Positions 49,554 through 59,678 of a stretch of 64,000 nt of DNA are shown here, in pieces; positions within the stretch are counted from its first letter, which is position 1; each line of letters begins with the position of its first letter. Origin of the DNA: Tritrichomonas musculus (Eukaryota > Parabasalia > Tritrichomonadida > Tritrichomonadidae); the NCBI GenBank assembly GCA_039105265.1, contig JAPFFF010000016.1:682001-746000 (forward strand), read 5' to 3'. Made by a program: the position numbers and the translations under genes. The notes under the pieces are model-generated. The model did no database searches and was not told the origin of the DNA. It saw only the letters and a list, made by a program, of their open reading frames with translations.

Positions 49554-49765
49554 AATATTTTACATATTTATACTTGTTTTTTAAAATCTATATTCCATGC
49601 TATATTCTCATAGAGCACACTTTCAAAAAGTCTGATTAAAAAGTATATTTTAGAGAAATAAAAAAATCCAAAAGAATAACATAAAATAACAAAAGATTTA
49701 TTTTCAAAAAAAGCTAAAGAAATCAATAAATACCGCTTCTTTGAAATAATAACAAAAATACATTA

Positions 49766-51988
49766 TTATATATTTGGATTCCTAGGAATAGTACTTTTCC
49801 TTTGATTTCTTTTCCGCTTAGCATCCACATCCAAATTTTGTTTTGAAGGTTGTAAACTCTTTCTTTGCTTTGATTTGGATGTTGTATTTGAATTTGTATT
49901 TGAAGCAGTTATACTTTTCTTTCTACTTTGATTAGATATACTAGATCTACTTTTACTTTGTGCACGAATTTCTGATTGAGTTACAGGAATATCTTTCAAT
50001 TCATTAATAATTGGCTTCTGTTTCCAAATAAAGTCTTCTCCATTCTCTTCTCTAAATTGAATCAATGTAATCAAAAGTTTCTTTTCTACCCGGGGTAAAA
50101 TTGTTTTGTGCCTACGAATTACTTTTTCTTGATAAATTTTATCTTGAGCATTAGGCGGCCTAACTCTGATTGTTTTCAGTTCAACTTTCCCATTTAATTC
50201 ATCAGCTCTCTTTTGTTTATCTTCTTTCTTCTTTTTCTTAACTGGAGCTGAATTAACCATATCTTTGTCTCTAACTTTATTTTTATCTGATGCTTTTTGC
50301 TTATTTGAATTTTCTTCATTTTGCTTTTTCTTTTCCATTAAATTGTTGTATTCATCAATAATTTCTTGACGTTGCTTGATTAAATCGATAATTGGCTGAG
50401 CTACTAAATGAATCTTTCTAAGTCTTAATAATTCTGCTTCATAGTTATTAAAAATTTTTATAAAGCTTTTGGTTTCTTCAACATTTTCTTCAAATTGGGG
50501 TGTTGGAATTTCATCTCCTTTATCTTCCTCTTCTTCTTCAATAATAATATCCTCATCATTACCAGTCTTTTTCATTTCATTTTCTTCATCATCAAGATGT
50601 TCTTCTTCCTCTTCTTCTTCTTCATTTTTATTTTCATCAAATTGTATAAAATCATCTTTATTTTCATTATAAAATTGTATGTCATGAGCCATCTCGTTTT
50701 CATTTTCGTTTCCTGCATCACTTTTCTGGTAGTCATCGCATTTTTGGTAAATTTGCTGTTTTTGTTCTTCAGAATATCCAAGATCATCACATATATTTGA
50801 TATTTCTTTCTTCATTTTTTCTATAATTTCTGGTAACTTGTCGTTTCTAATTTTTGTTAATTTTTCTGCTTCGTCGATACAATCTTGTACATTTTTTTGG
50901 CTAAAAAGCGAATGTGTAGCTAAAAATGTTGACCTAGTGTCTTCATCAACATCTAACAAGTCCCATAATTTTACTATTTCAATAGCCATTTCTGATATAT
51001 GTTTTCTTCTCGTTTCAAAAAGCTCTGTAAGATAATTTTGATAATCTGTCAACCTATCGCATACATAATCCGAGTAAACCTGGCCATTTAACATTTCTTC
51101 AATTTCTGGAGGGGAAACTTCACATAAATCTGATTGTAACTTGATAATTTTGCTTTTTATTTCATTGAAAACACGAGAACGTATATCAACTTCTTTTTGC
51201 AATTCATTAGCTTTGTTTTCAAATCTTTTTAATCTATCATAAGTTAAGTCTTCTTCTCCTATTTGAGCAAACTCACCTTGAACTTGAGCATTATCATTAT
51301 TTTCATATCCAGAAACAACATGAGTTTTATTTTGGTCATTTATATCATCATCTTGACTCGAATTTACTTTATAATCTCTTTCTTTTACATTATCGTTTTC
51401 CAGTTTTATATTGCTCTCTTCAAATTGCTCATTGCTATTATCTTCTGTTTTTTCCAGATTATCATTTTTGGTTTCATTTTCATTTTTGGTTTCTTCTTCT
51501 TCTAGGTTTTCATTTTCATTTTCATTTATATTTTCTTCTTTATTACAACACTGAGGAATAGTTTCAATTGCTCCAATTTCTTTAAAGCATGATTGAATTT
51601 GAATATAGTATTTCTTGAATTCATCAACCCTCTGATTATATATATTCAAAAAATCTTCATATCTGTTGCTCGCATCAATATATTTATCTTTAATTGTTCC
51701 TAAAATCTCAGTCTCTTTAACATGTTCAATATCTTGTTCCGATGCGCCAAGAGCTTCTAGCTTTTTGATATGCTTGTCTTTAATTTCATTAGTTTTTCGT
51801 GTTAAATTTTGGCATTTTTTGAGAGTTTCGTCGATAAAATCTGTGTGAACATTTTGAATTCGTTGAACTAATTGATGAAGTCTGATTTTTTTCTCTTCTT
51901 CAGAGTAACCAATTTCATCCCATAAATTATTAAGAGAACTAATTGTTTCAGGCGTAAAGTATTTATGATATTTTTTAGTATCCTCCAT
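49766..51988 (-). CDS. ASE1: MAP65/Ase1/PRC1 microtubule bundler
   Basis: 740 residues, ATG at 51988 after AAAACATCAA. The N-terminal region LNNLWDEIGYSEEEKKIRLH and the central LWDLLDVDEDTRSTFL match the MAP65/Ase1/PRC1 pattern. The microtubule-binding spectrin part is at about residues 490-680: EAELLRLRKIHLVAQPIIDL, RQEIIDEYN and, after a basic insert, LPRVEKKLLITLIQFREENG followed by EDFIWKQKPI. The basic Ser/Lys tail is typical and is usually the target of mitotic kinases. Acidic low-complexity inserts (about residues 165-215 and 425-475) enlarge it. The family crosslinks antiparallel microtubules in the spindle midzone; in a trichomonad it could also bundle the axostyle or pelta. Confidence 0.85.
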   Translation of the reverse strand: MEDTKKYHKYFTPETISSLNNLWDEIGYSEEEKKIRLHQLVQRIQNVHTDFIDETLKKCQNLTRKTNEIKDKHIKKLEALGASEQDIEHVKETEILGTIKDKYIDASNRYEDFLNIYNQRVDEFKKYYIQIQSCFKEIGAIETIPQCCNKEENINENENENLEEEETKNENETKNDNLEKTEDNSNEQFEESNIKLENDNVKERDYKVNSSQDDDINDQNKTHVVSGYENNDNAQVQGEFAQIGEEDLTYDRLKRFENKANELQKEVDIRSRVFNEIKSKIIKLQSDLCEVSPPEIEEMLNGQVYSDYVCDRLTDYQNYLTELFETRRKHISEMAIEIVKLWDLLDVDEDTRSTFLATHSLFSQKNVQDCIDEAEKLTKIRNDKLPEIIEKMKKEISNICDDLGYSEEQKQQIYQKCDDYQKSDAGNENENEMAHDIQFYNENKDDFIQFDENKNEEEEEEEEHLDDEENEMKKTGNDEDIIIEEEEEDKGDEIPTPQFEENVEETKSFIKIFNNYEAELLRLRKIHLVAQPIIDLIKQRQEIIDEYNNLMEKKKQNEENSNKQKASDKNKVRDKDMVNSAPVKKKKKEDKQKRADELNGKVELKTIRVRPPNAQDKIYQEKVIRRHKTILPRVEKKLLITLIQFREENGEDFIWKQKPIINELKDIPVTQSEIRAQSKSRSSISNQSRKKSITASNTNSNTTSKSKQRKSLQPSKQNLDVDAKRKRNQRKSTIPRNPNI

Positions 51989-52282
51989 TTGATGTTTTAA
52001 AAAAAATTTAAACGTATTGACATTTTTCGTTATTTTTATACCAAATAGTTAATATAAAATTGTTAACTATATGAATATATATGAAAACTCACCAATCATG
52101 CATCCTCAAGTAATGATAATGAATATTTGGTATACAATATTGCAAATAATGATAATATATATCTAAACGTATTAACATAAAATATTGCAAATAATGATAA
52201 TAATCTTCTTGATGAATAATAAAAACATTTATAAATTCATGTAGATAATCTAAATAAGAAAATAAAAATAAAATAACTTTTC

Positions 52283-52876
52283 TTAATATATTCTATTTAC
52301 ATATTCAACTTCATATTCATTCTTGCCATAAGGGAGAACTATATGAATATTCAAAAGCATTCGCTCAAGATCATTTTCAGCATCAATTACCAATTGGCCA
52401 TTAATTCTACCAATTTTAATGATTTTATAAAAAACAACATTTCTAAGTTGAACATCATCCCCAAATTTTTCATGAACTGCTGCCATTGCAGTGTCTAACT
52501 CGTTTTGTGAAGGAACAATCCAATGAGAATTTCTTTCTGTTTCATTTTCAATTGATTTAACTGAAGTGATATATTTTTTTTCCGGTTTTGATTCCAAGTT
52601 TGGTATGTGAATTGTTATTTGATATCTTAGCCGATTACGCCGAACTTGAAGAATAAAAAAATCGCCATTAGTATCTGTTTTCCTCCAACTGTTTTGTAAA
52701 AATATTGAATATTCAGGATGGAAGTCTAACACAAATTTTGAAAGTTCTCTTTGTGCAAATTTAAAGCAACTTTGCGGCAATTTTTGTTCAGTATCTATCT
52801 CTTGGAAATCTTGTGGGACAGTAAAATATTGTTCTAAACCAAGAGTATGTCCAAATAATAGATATATAAACAACAT
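52283..52876 (-). CDS. Small secreted protein, possible cystatin-like fold
   Basis: 197 residues, ATG at 52876. The first 18 residues (LFIYLLFGHTLGL) are a likely signal peptide. The mature part has two similar segments: helix-like SCFKFAQRELSKFVLDFHPE followed by strands (FFILQVRRNRLRYQITIHIP), and LDTAMAAVHEKFGDDVQLRN followed by VVFYKIIKIG and MLLNIHIVLPYG. A helix wrapped by four strands, repeated, is the cystatin/stefin layout, and trichomonads secrete cysteine-protease inhibitors. The usual QxVxG loop is not seen, so an inhibitory role is doubtful. The fold call is weak; secretion is moderately supported. Confidence 0.5.
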   Translation of the reverse strand: MLFIYLLFGHTLGLEQYFTVPQDFQEIDTEQKLPQSCFKFAQRELSKFVLDFHPEYSIFLQNSWRKTDTNGDFFILQVRRNRLRYQITIHIPNLESKPEKKYITSVKSIENETERNSHWIVPSQNELDTAMAAVHEKFGDDVQLRNVVFYKIIKIGRINGQLVIDAENDLERMLLNIHIVLPYGKNEYEVEYVNRIY

Positions 52877-53144
52877 CTAGGAAAATTTTGTAATTCAATG
52901 AATATATTTAAATTTTAATTAAATGAAATATTGATTTATATTCTTTAATAATTATTAAATATAATATAATTAGAATATATTATTCACAAAAAACATACTA
53001 TATTTAAAATATTAAATAGATAAGTATTATATTCTTTTAATTCCAAGATAAATGCTAATAATAAATCAAATTCATTAGACATTCTAATTAGAATGATAAT
53101 GCTTTTACTCATCATATAAATAGAATGATATATACTTAAATATT
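52877..53144. other. Intergenic, nothing recognised
   Basis: Very AT-rich with short direct repeats of TTAGAATGATA type. Confidence 0.3.
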
Positions 53145-53358
53145 AAAACAATTTAAATTTACAAGTACTTCAGAGTCATCGCTTGACACACTTGTTGATG
53201 CAACAATAAATTGAGTATCTGAGATTGCATAGCTAGCTGCTAGTAAGACATCTAACTGTGGAAAAACTGATGCTAATGCATATGATTTAATTATTTCTTT
53301 ATCAGAAATCCAATTCTCACTTCCAAGTTTAGTTGCATATGATTTAAATTTTTAATTT
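53145..53358 (-). pseudogene. Unidentified coding fragment
   Basis: The reverse strand reads continuously as SYATKLGSENWISDKEIIKS, then YALASVFPQLDVLLAASYAI and SDTQFIVASTSVSSDDSEVL to a TAA. There is no ATG before it. The composition is protein-like, unlike the flanks, so it looks like the 3' end of a lost gene. Confidence 0.35.
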
Positions 53359-54140
53359 CACAGTATTCAATCGTTTGAAACGACTCGTTTCAAATTCTAC
53401 ATTTTATCAGAAGCAAATTAAATCAATCAATAAATCTGTAATTGAACGTTCTAAAAATCAACCTCCTCTACAGCAGCAACAGCAAAACGAAGAACAAAGA
53501 AATGTACAACAAATTGTTGACGAGATAATTATAGATATTTTTGCTTTTCGAGGAACTTTTAACCTAAATCTGAAATTTTATCTACAAATAATAATGCAAA
53601 AAATGATATAAAGCCACGACAATTCAATCAAAGCTATATTAGTATGCCAAATACTAGTAATTTGAATAAAAACAATATGAATTCATTTACTAGTATTACC
53701 CCTACCCCAGCTCAGACACCAATCAATTCTAATGAAAATTTAAATTATATTCCTTCGTTTTTCTCAAGCCCTCCACCTATATATATATACCTACGATGAA
53801 ACGCCAATGAGATACTTTAAGTGCTAATAAAGCAATACAACTCGAAAAAAATGCATGAAGATGATCAATGTGAAAGTAAAGAAAGTTTGGCTCAACTTAA
53901 TAAAAGTATAATTAATGATCAATTATATTATGCTGAAGCTTTTGAGATGAATCTTCTCAAGCCTCCTGGATTTGATGTTCTAATAGGAAAATTTGCTGAA
54001 GAAAAAAAAAGTGGCATATTTATTATGGATCAGCTAATCCTGAATTCATGCTAAAGCTCAGAGTTAAAGATGACCTTATTTCTCCGATGGCATTAGCAAA
54101 GGATAAAGATGATGATGAATATATTAGGTGGAAAACGTAA
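53355..54140 (+). pseudogene. Decayed gene of unknown family
   Basis: Protein-like pieces in order on the plus strand: a Gln-rich helical piece (RLKRLVSNSTFYQKQIKSIN, QPPLQQQQQNEEQRN), a Ser/Thr/Pro/Asn-rich piece (ITPTPAQTPINSNENLN) and LNKSIINDQLYYAEAFEMNL followed by KPPGFDVLIGKFAEE. It ends with ANPEFMLKLRVKDDLISPMA. The pieces lie in different frames, so the copy is dead. No family recognised. Confidence 0.35.
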
Positions 54141-54350
54141 TAGCGAATCGAAAAATGATAATGACGGTAACAGCAATGATTTGATAGTTATTTCTAATCA
54201 TTCTTATTTGTTTGTTAATATTATTCTTAATTTTAATTGCGGGCTAAAACTTAATTGTATTAAACGACTTTGGTTATAAATAGTAATCAAACAAAACTAA
54301 AAAATCTATTTTTATTCAAATAAAATCAAATAAGTAATTAATTAATTAAT

Positions 54351-55583
54351 TCAATATCTCCTTCTTTTTTTGATGGGCGTTTTTTCCTTCCTAGGTGATT
54401 TAGATTTCGAAGGAGATCGATAATTATCATAATTTCCAGCGTCAATTTCTACAAAATTATCATTTTCCTGGAGCTTTGCAAGTTCTTCACCAAGCTTTAT
54501 TATTTGTTCTAATGAATCTACAAATTCTCTAGCTCTTGATCCTTTAATCCGAATATCAGGAGCTAACTCAATTTCTTCACCATTTTCAACTTCTGTTTCA
54601 GTTGTATCATTGTCAGTTTCACTATTTGATCTAGTTTCACTTGAACTTTGTTTACCACTTCTTTTTCTTGATGGTGCAAAATTAGAACGATCAGATCCAA
54701 TTCTAATTTCTACATGTGGAGCTGATCTTCGAATGTTTGATACAATTCTTTCATCAAACAGACTATTATTTCTAAGATCAATGAGCGAAATTGGCAAGTC
54801 AGCAAGAATATCAGCAATTTCAAGAAGGACCTTTGTACCAAATAAATTATCTCTCAAATCGATAGATCTGATGCAAACAGATTTCAAAAAATGATCATCA
54901 TCTTTTTCTCCTTTGAGCTGTAACAACATATGATAATTGAGATATTGATTGATAAAAATTGAGGACATATCTGTAAGGCCACACTGACGACATTCTAATA
55001 TTGTAACTCCCGGATGTTTGAGACATTTAACCAACATTCCAAAACCTTCATCATTAATATTCACATTCTCAAAGTAAAGGCGGCGTAAACTATTACTTCC
55101 ACTAAAGCTCTGAAAAAGTAGTTCTTTGTCTCGTTGACTGAAAATAACTGACCTAAATTTGAGAGATGAAAGAGTAGTCGATTCGGAAAGCACATTACCC
55201 AACATATTTATAATATGTCTGATTGTATTAGGTATTTTGCGATATGCTGAGTTTGCGAGCGTAAAAGGAATTGTTTTATGCTTATGGCGCCTTTTTGATG
55301 ACTTTGTTTTAATGTTTGGATATTCAATCCAGCAATAATCATAATAATGATCGAGCGTAAATGTCAATGAAAAAATATGATTATGTCCGTATCTTTGAAT
55401 AGATCGTATTAAAGGGAAAAAATCTCGTGGGTCCATTTGCGAAATATCATAAATCAAATTTTGGCTATCACCCTTTGAAAGTGCAGCTAGTTCCTCTTTC
55501 GAAAATAGTTTATTGGTTCTGGCGTAATCCATATGCGAATAAAAATCTACAATAACTTTTTGTGAAGAATAAAATTTTTTCAT
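54351..55583 (-). CDS. CEP78: CEP78-like leucine-rich-repeat centrosomal protein
   Basis: 410 residues from the ATG at 55583 (the frame begins one codon earlier with TTG). The N-terminus VIVDFYSHMDYARTNK matches the opening of CEP78 (ADFFSHYEYLC). The RNI-type leucine-rich repeats follow: FTLANSAYRKIPNTIRHIIN, SSLKFRSVIFSQRDKELLFQ, RRLYFENVNINDEGFGMLVK, ILECRQCGLTDMSSIFINQY and SIDLRDNLFGTKVLLEIADI. In animals CEP78 acts at centrioles and regulates cilium length with the EDD-DYRK2-VPRBP ligase. The C-terminus here is a Ser/Glu-rich linker, a short coiled coil (about residues 355-385) and a basic end (KTPIKKRRRY). The ATG is 54 bp from that of the divergent MNS1-like gene, so they share a promoter. 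Confidence 0.75.
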   Translation of the reverse strand: MKKFYSSQKVIVDFYSHMDYARTNKLFSKEELAALSKGDSQNLIYDISQMDPRDFFPLIRSIQRYGHNHIFSLTFTLDHYYDYCWIEYPNIKTKSSKRRHKHKTIPFTLANSAYRKIPNTIRHIINMLGNVLSESTTLSSLKFRSVIFSQRDKELLFQSFSGSNSLRRLYFENVNINDEGFGMLVKCLKHPGVTILECRQCGLTDMSSIFINQYLNYHMLLQLKGEKDDDHFLKSVCIRSIDLRDNLFGTKVLLEIADILADLPISLIDLRNNSLFDERIVSNIRRSAPHVEIRIGSDRSNFAPSRKRSGKQSSSETRSNSETDNDTTETEVENGEEIELAPDIRIKGSRAREFVDSLEQIIKLGEELAKLQENDNFVEIDAGNYDNYRSPSKSKSPRKEKTPIKKRRRY

Positions 55584-55637
55584 CAAAAAGTTAAGAATGA
55601 TACGTTTAATAATAAAATTTGTGAAAATTTAATAAAA

Positions 55638-57122
55638 ATGAGATACGCTGCAAAAAATCCTTATTTTCAACAAGTCGAAAATCACAATTTCAATGAAATG
55701 ACTCGACGTGAATTTCAAAAGGAAGTTGATGAAGATAGAAACGCTAGATTAAGATACGAATCTGATGTTCGATCATCTTGTCGAAGAAAGCATCGTATTC
55801 AAAAACAAGCTGACAAAGAATTTTTGACAGTGGAAAATATTTACAATACAGAAAAGAAAAAAGAAAAAATTAAAACTGATAAATTAAATATGGATGCTAT
55901 TGCGCATGCTTTAAAACGACAAAAAGAAAGCGAAATATGTGATGAAAAAAATAGACAAGGTCTTCGAGAAAATTCACCAGAAATCAGAGAGTTAATGGTT
56001 AAACTTCGAACAGCCATTATAAATCAAAATTTAGATAACCAAATTCATGAAAAAGCTAAAAAAGAAGCGACAGATAAAATGGAAAGATTAATGGAAGAGG
56101 AGCAGGTATTAAAAAAAGATAGGGAAGCGAAAGCCAAAGCTGAAGAATTGGAAAGAGCTAAAATGGAAGAGCTTCGTTCGTATCGCGAATTAGCACAGCA
56201 ACAACTAGAAGAGCGAAACAGAAGGAGAAAATTACTTGCAGAAGCAGAAAGAATCAATGATAAAGAACTTATGATGGAAGCTCAAAGAAAGAATAAAGAA
56301 GAATGGATTAGGCAAGAAACGGAAAGAAGAGAGAAAATGCAAAGGCAAAGAGAAGAAATAGAAGAATTCATCAAGCAGCGCGAAAAAATGAAAGAATTAG
56401 AACGACTAAGAGAAGAAGAAGAAAAAAGAAGAATTGAAAACTACAAACATGATGTTGATGAGCGTTTAAACAGAGCAATAGAAGAACAAAAACGGAGAGA
56501 TGCCGAAAGAGAAAAAATTGCAGAGAATTTAGCTGTACAAATTCAAAAAGATAAAAGAGAAAGAGAAGATTATGAACAGTTAGTGATTGATTTAGCAGAA
56601 GAGAAAGAGCTTGAAAGATTAAAGCAAAGAGAAATCGAAGAAGCAGAGAAAATCAGAAAACAGCATGAAGAGATTATTCAATATATGAAAGAGCATGAAG
56701 AAGCAAAACGAAAAAAAATGAGACTTTCGGAAGAAGAAGACCGAAGATTAAAATTGCAAATAGCAGAAGATCAAAAAAAGCTCACAGAATTAGCAGAACT
56801 CGAGCAAGAAAAAAACAGATTAAGAATTGATAATTACAGAAGAGAGTTAGCGCGCCAACTAGTGGAAAAAAGGAAAATGTATGAGGCTGCTAGGCAGGCA
56901 GAATTGTTTAGATTAAAACTTGAACAAGAAAGAGAAGCAAGAAGACAAGAGATGATTGAAGAAGAAAGAAGAAAACTTGTTGTTAATCATATTTTGAAGA
57001 TGGGACCTGAATCAATAAAATATTTACCAAAAGGAGTTTTAAGAGAAGATGATTTGAATTATTTGCCTCAAGTATATCGTGATGCAATTTTCAAATCAGG
57101 AAATCTAGAGAAAATTTTATAA
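55638..57122 (+). CDS. MNS1: MNS1-like coiled-coil protein (trichohyalin-plectin-homology domain)
   Basis: 494 residues, ATG at 55638, almost entirely one long charged coiled coil rich in Glu, Arg and Lys, as in TPH-domain proteins. The C-terminal signature YLPKGVLREDDLNYLP after the coil matches the YLPKGV-x-REDD block at the end of MNS1, which separates it from CFAP53 and CFAP45. MNS1 is a microtubule inner protein of doublet microtubules that stabilises axonemes in motile cilia. Length equals that of animal MNS1 (about 495 residues). Sharing a divergent promoter with CEP78-like suggests co-expression during flagellum assembly. Confidence 0.8.
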   Translation: MRYAAKNPYFQQVENHNFNEMTRREFQKEVDEDRNARLRYESDVRSSCRRKHRIQKQADKEFLTVENIYNTEKKKEKIKTDKLNMDAIAHALKRQKESEICDEKNRQGLRENSPEIRELMVKLRTAIINQNLDNQIHEKAKKEATDKMERLMEEEQVLKKDREAKAKAEELERAKMEELRSYRELAQQQLEERNRRRKLLAEAERINDKELMMEAQRKNKEEWIRQETERREKMQRQREEIEEFIKQREKMKELERLREEEEKRRIENYKHDVDERLNRAIEEQKRRDAEREKIAENLAVQIQKDKREREDYEQLVIDLAEEKELERLKQREIEEAEKIRKQHEEIIQYMKEHEEAKRKKMRLSEEEDRRLKLQIAEDQKKLTELAELEQEKNRLRIDNYRRELARQLVEKRKMYEAARQAELFRLKLEQEREARRQEMIEEERRKLVVNHILKMGPESIKYLPKGVLREDDLNYLPQVYRDAIFKSGNLEKIL

Positions 57123-57323
57123 AATTGTGTTTTATTCTATACTAATATAATATTAAAAATAATCGTGCTTTATGGTATAGTAATGTTTTTTTTATATAAT
57201 ATATAAAATTATCTTTTTCAAAATAATCATTCAAGATAGCATTAAGAAGGAATAGCAGATTGGGCTTATTTATCATACTTTTTTAGTTTTTAGCTTGCTA
57301 CATGAAGAAAATATAAATATATA

Positions 57324-59351
57324 ATGAATGGACAAATATTAATAGAAAAAGTTTATAATATGCATGTACGATTTTTAACTCCAAAAACGCAAATAGATGT
57401 ACCTTTATGTCACCCTGGTCTAAAGAACAATTGGAATTTGTATTATCAGGCCCCTTGGCCATTAATTTATCATTTGCTTGAACTTGGTTGCCTAATTTTT
57501 TTTTTCTTTTTTGTCACAACGCCAACAATCGACTTTTGCTTTCTTAATCGCCAAGTTTTTGTTGATGCTTTTTATCCTGATTATGAGTATCCTGATGAAC
57601 CTTTAACAACACTAAATGAAATAACGGATTATTTTGAAAGTGTAAACGAATCAATTGATTCATTCATTACCGATTCATTTATGGATATTTACATTTCCAC
57701 AAGACAAATAAACAATAAAATCAGCAATAGAATCAGTAATGTAATTATCAAAGATCAAAATAAAAATTACAATATTTCTACCGAAAGAAATCAGCAAGCG
57801 AATATAAACGAAGAAGTTGATTGGCCAATTCTTTGTGAAATATTATTTTTGAACGGAACAAAAATATTTCGACCACTTGATTTAGATGAAATGGATTTTG
57901 ACTTATCATTCTTTTATCATTTAAGCTATATTATAATTTCTGTTGATTTTTATGTTTTTTCGAAGAGTCCTAAAGTTCCTGGATGTTCAAGATGGCAGAT
58001 CCAATCTAAAATATATGCCAAAGAAGGTTTTTCACAGTTTTCCATTATTCCATCAATAAGTAGAATCCAATGTAACAAATCATTTATAGCTTCAAGGGAG
58101 CAAACCAAGAAATTTATAGAAAAATTGAAACTTTTTCAATTAAAACTTCAAAATGAGTCAATCACACTCAAAAATAACAATCAAGAAGCAACTATTAAAA
58201 AAAGAGTTACAAAAAGTATTCATCCTTCCTTTAGAACAGAAATGCAGAGAATTAAAAAGAGAAGACTTAGAAAGAAAAACAAAAAAACGCCAAAATACAA
58301 AAAACGTTACAATCTTCATATGAAAATGAAGAAGCCAAATCTGGACAAAAGCATATTTAATCTTAAAACGTCTGAGTATGACAAACTACAAGACATGTAC
58401 CAAACACCAACCGAATTTTATAACCGTCAGTTCAACAGAAAATCCCAAAACAAGCCCACAAAATTTAATAACGATCAAACAGAGGTCAAAAAAGGTCAAA
58501 ATCTACAAAAAAATACAGAAAACCACAAAAATGAAGACGACGACGACGATGATGATGATCATATCATCTATCAAGAGTCATTGAAGATCTATCGTATGAC
58601 AAAATTCACTTCATTTATTTTAACGGTCATTTCATCAGTTCACCTCATTGTTCTTTGTGTCAGATTCCGATCATCATTCAAGACTCACATTGAATGGACG
58701 GTTACGCACAATGAGTATCGTCTTTTGCCAACTTTGACTCAATTTCACTTCACCATCGGTTACTGGCCACTTATTGACTTCATCTCAACGATTGTTGTCC
58801 TCATCAGCAGCGTCTTCATGCACATCGACAACCTCAGCATGACCCAGTTTCCGAGCCAAGGCTCGATTGAGTTTGTCTCGGTTTCGATGTTCATCTCGTT
58901 CATCAGGTTCAGCCAGTGGCTTGGCGCGTATCTTCCGTTCTACCAGCTGACGATCATTCTCAGAGAGGCCTTCATGCGCCTCTTCTACCTGGTTGTCGGA
59001 ATCCTTCCTATCGTTACTGGACTGTCACTTTTTGGCATTTTTCTGTTCGGCTTCATCGAGGACTCTTACGAGACATTCCGCTACCTCGTGCAGAGGATGA
59101 TAACAAGCGGAATGGGCGACTCAATCGATGACTTCTTCATAATCACAGACGATGGAACAGATGCGACAGCCTGGATTTCGTTCTTTTACGTAGGAATTAT
59201 AACAGCCCTCGGAATGTGGATCGTGTTCACTTCGTGTATCGCAACGGTTTCTTATGTCCATCAGAATTCTATCGTCGCTGAAAATTCATCTCTAATGTCA
59301 GAGTCAACCTCTGCAATTGCGAATTATTCAGAAGAAATTTTAATGAATTGA
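57324..59351 (+). CDS. TRPML/polycystin-type cation channel
   Basis: 675 residues, ATG at 57324. TM1 (HLLELGCLIFFFFFVTTPTI) follows PWPLIYH as in mucolipins. The lumenal TM1-TM2 loop begins with VFVDAFYPDYEYPDEPL and includes a region like the polycystin-mucolipin domain up to CSRWQIQSKI and IQCNKSF. It is then extended by a very basic, low-complexity segment (RRLRKKNKKTPKYKKR) and an acidic run (DDDDDDDHIIY). TM2-TM6 lie at about residues 430-655: FTSFILTVISSVHLIVL, WPLIDFISTIVVLISSVFMH, LVVGILPIVTGLSLFGIF, then the pore region RMITSGMGDSID and ITALGMWIVFTSCIATVSYV. The selectivity filter differs from the mammalian NGDD. Likely a calcium-conducting channel of lysosome-like compartments. The 3' third is much richer in G+C than the 5' part. 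Confidence 0.85.
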   Translation: MNGQILIEKVYNMHVRFLTPKTQIDVPLCHPGLKNNWNLYYQAPWPLIYHLLELGCLIFFFFFVTTPTIDFCFLNRQVFVDAFYPDYEYPDEPLTTLNEITDYFESVNESIDSFITDSFMDIYISTRQINNKISNRISNVIIKDQNKNYNISTERNQQANINEEVDWPILCEILFLNGTKIFRPLDLDEMDFDLSFFYHLSYIIISVDFYVFSKSPKVPGCSRWQIQSKIYAKEGFSQFSIIPSISRIQCNKSFIASREQTKKFIEKLKLFQLKLQNESITLKNNNQEATIKKRVTKSIHPSFRTEMQRIKKRRLRKKNKKTPKYKKRYNLHMKMKKPNLDKSIFNLKTSEYDKLQDMYQTPTEFYNRQFNRKSQNKPTKFNNDQTEVKKGQNLQKNTENHKNEDDDDDDDDHIIYQESLKIYRMTKFTSFILTVISSVHLIVLCVRFRSSFKTHIEWTVTHNEYRLLPTLTQFHFTIGYWPLIDFISTIVVLISSVFMHIDNLSMTQFPSQGSIEFVSVSMFISFIRFSQWLGAYLPFYQLTIILREAFMRLFYLVVGILPIVTGLSLFGIFLFGFIEDSYETFRYLVQRMITSGMGDSIDDFFIITDDGTDATAWISFFYVGIITALGMWIVFTSCIATVSYVHQNSIVAENSSLMSESTSAIANYSEEILMN

Positions 59352-59568
59352 ATCGTTTTGTTTATTTGTTTGGAATAAAAAAAAAAAAAAAATAATTATT
59401 TGCGCTCATTTTGAAAATGCAGTGTATTATTTTCTGACATTTCATTATTTTCATCTGTTTACTTTAAATTTCACGCATCTGTAGCACGCATCTCTTTTCA
59501 CAGTTCAAAGCTAGCATGTTGCATTTTTGGTTGTTTTTTGTCTTCTTCATTTCCTTCAATTTCAAGCA

Positions 59569-59599
<31 letters not shown>

Positions 59600-59678
59600 T
59601 TCTTTTGATCTAAATCTAAAAATATTAATATTAATCAATGTGTATGTTTTTCTTTTATTATTATTATCATTATTGTTT
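59352..59678. other. Intergenic between convergent genes
   Basis: Two poly-A/poly-T tracts face each other near 59570-59600 and could form a long AT hairpin at the 3' ends of the convergent genes. Otherwise nothing. Confidence 0.4.

Noticed and set aside
57500-57530. Poly-T run as a possible frame error in the channel gene
   Set aside because: The F-rich stretch falls inside TM1, where Phe is expected, and the frame continues correctly on both sides.
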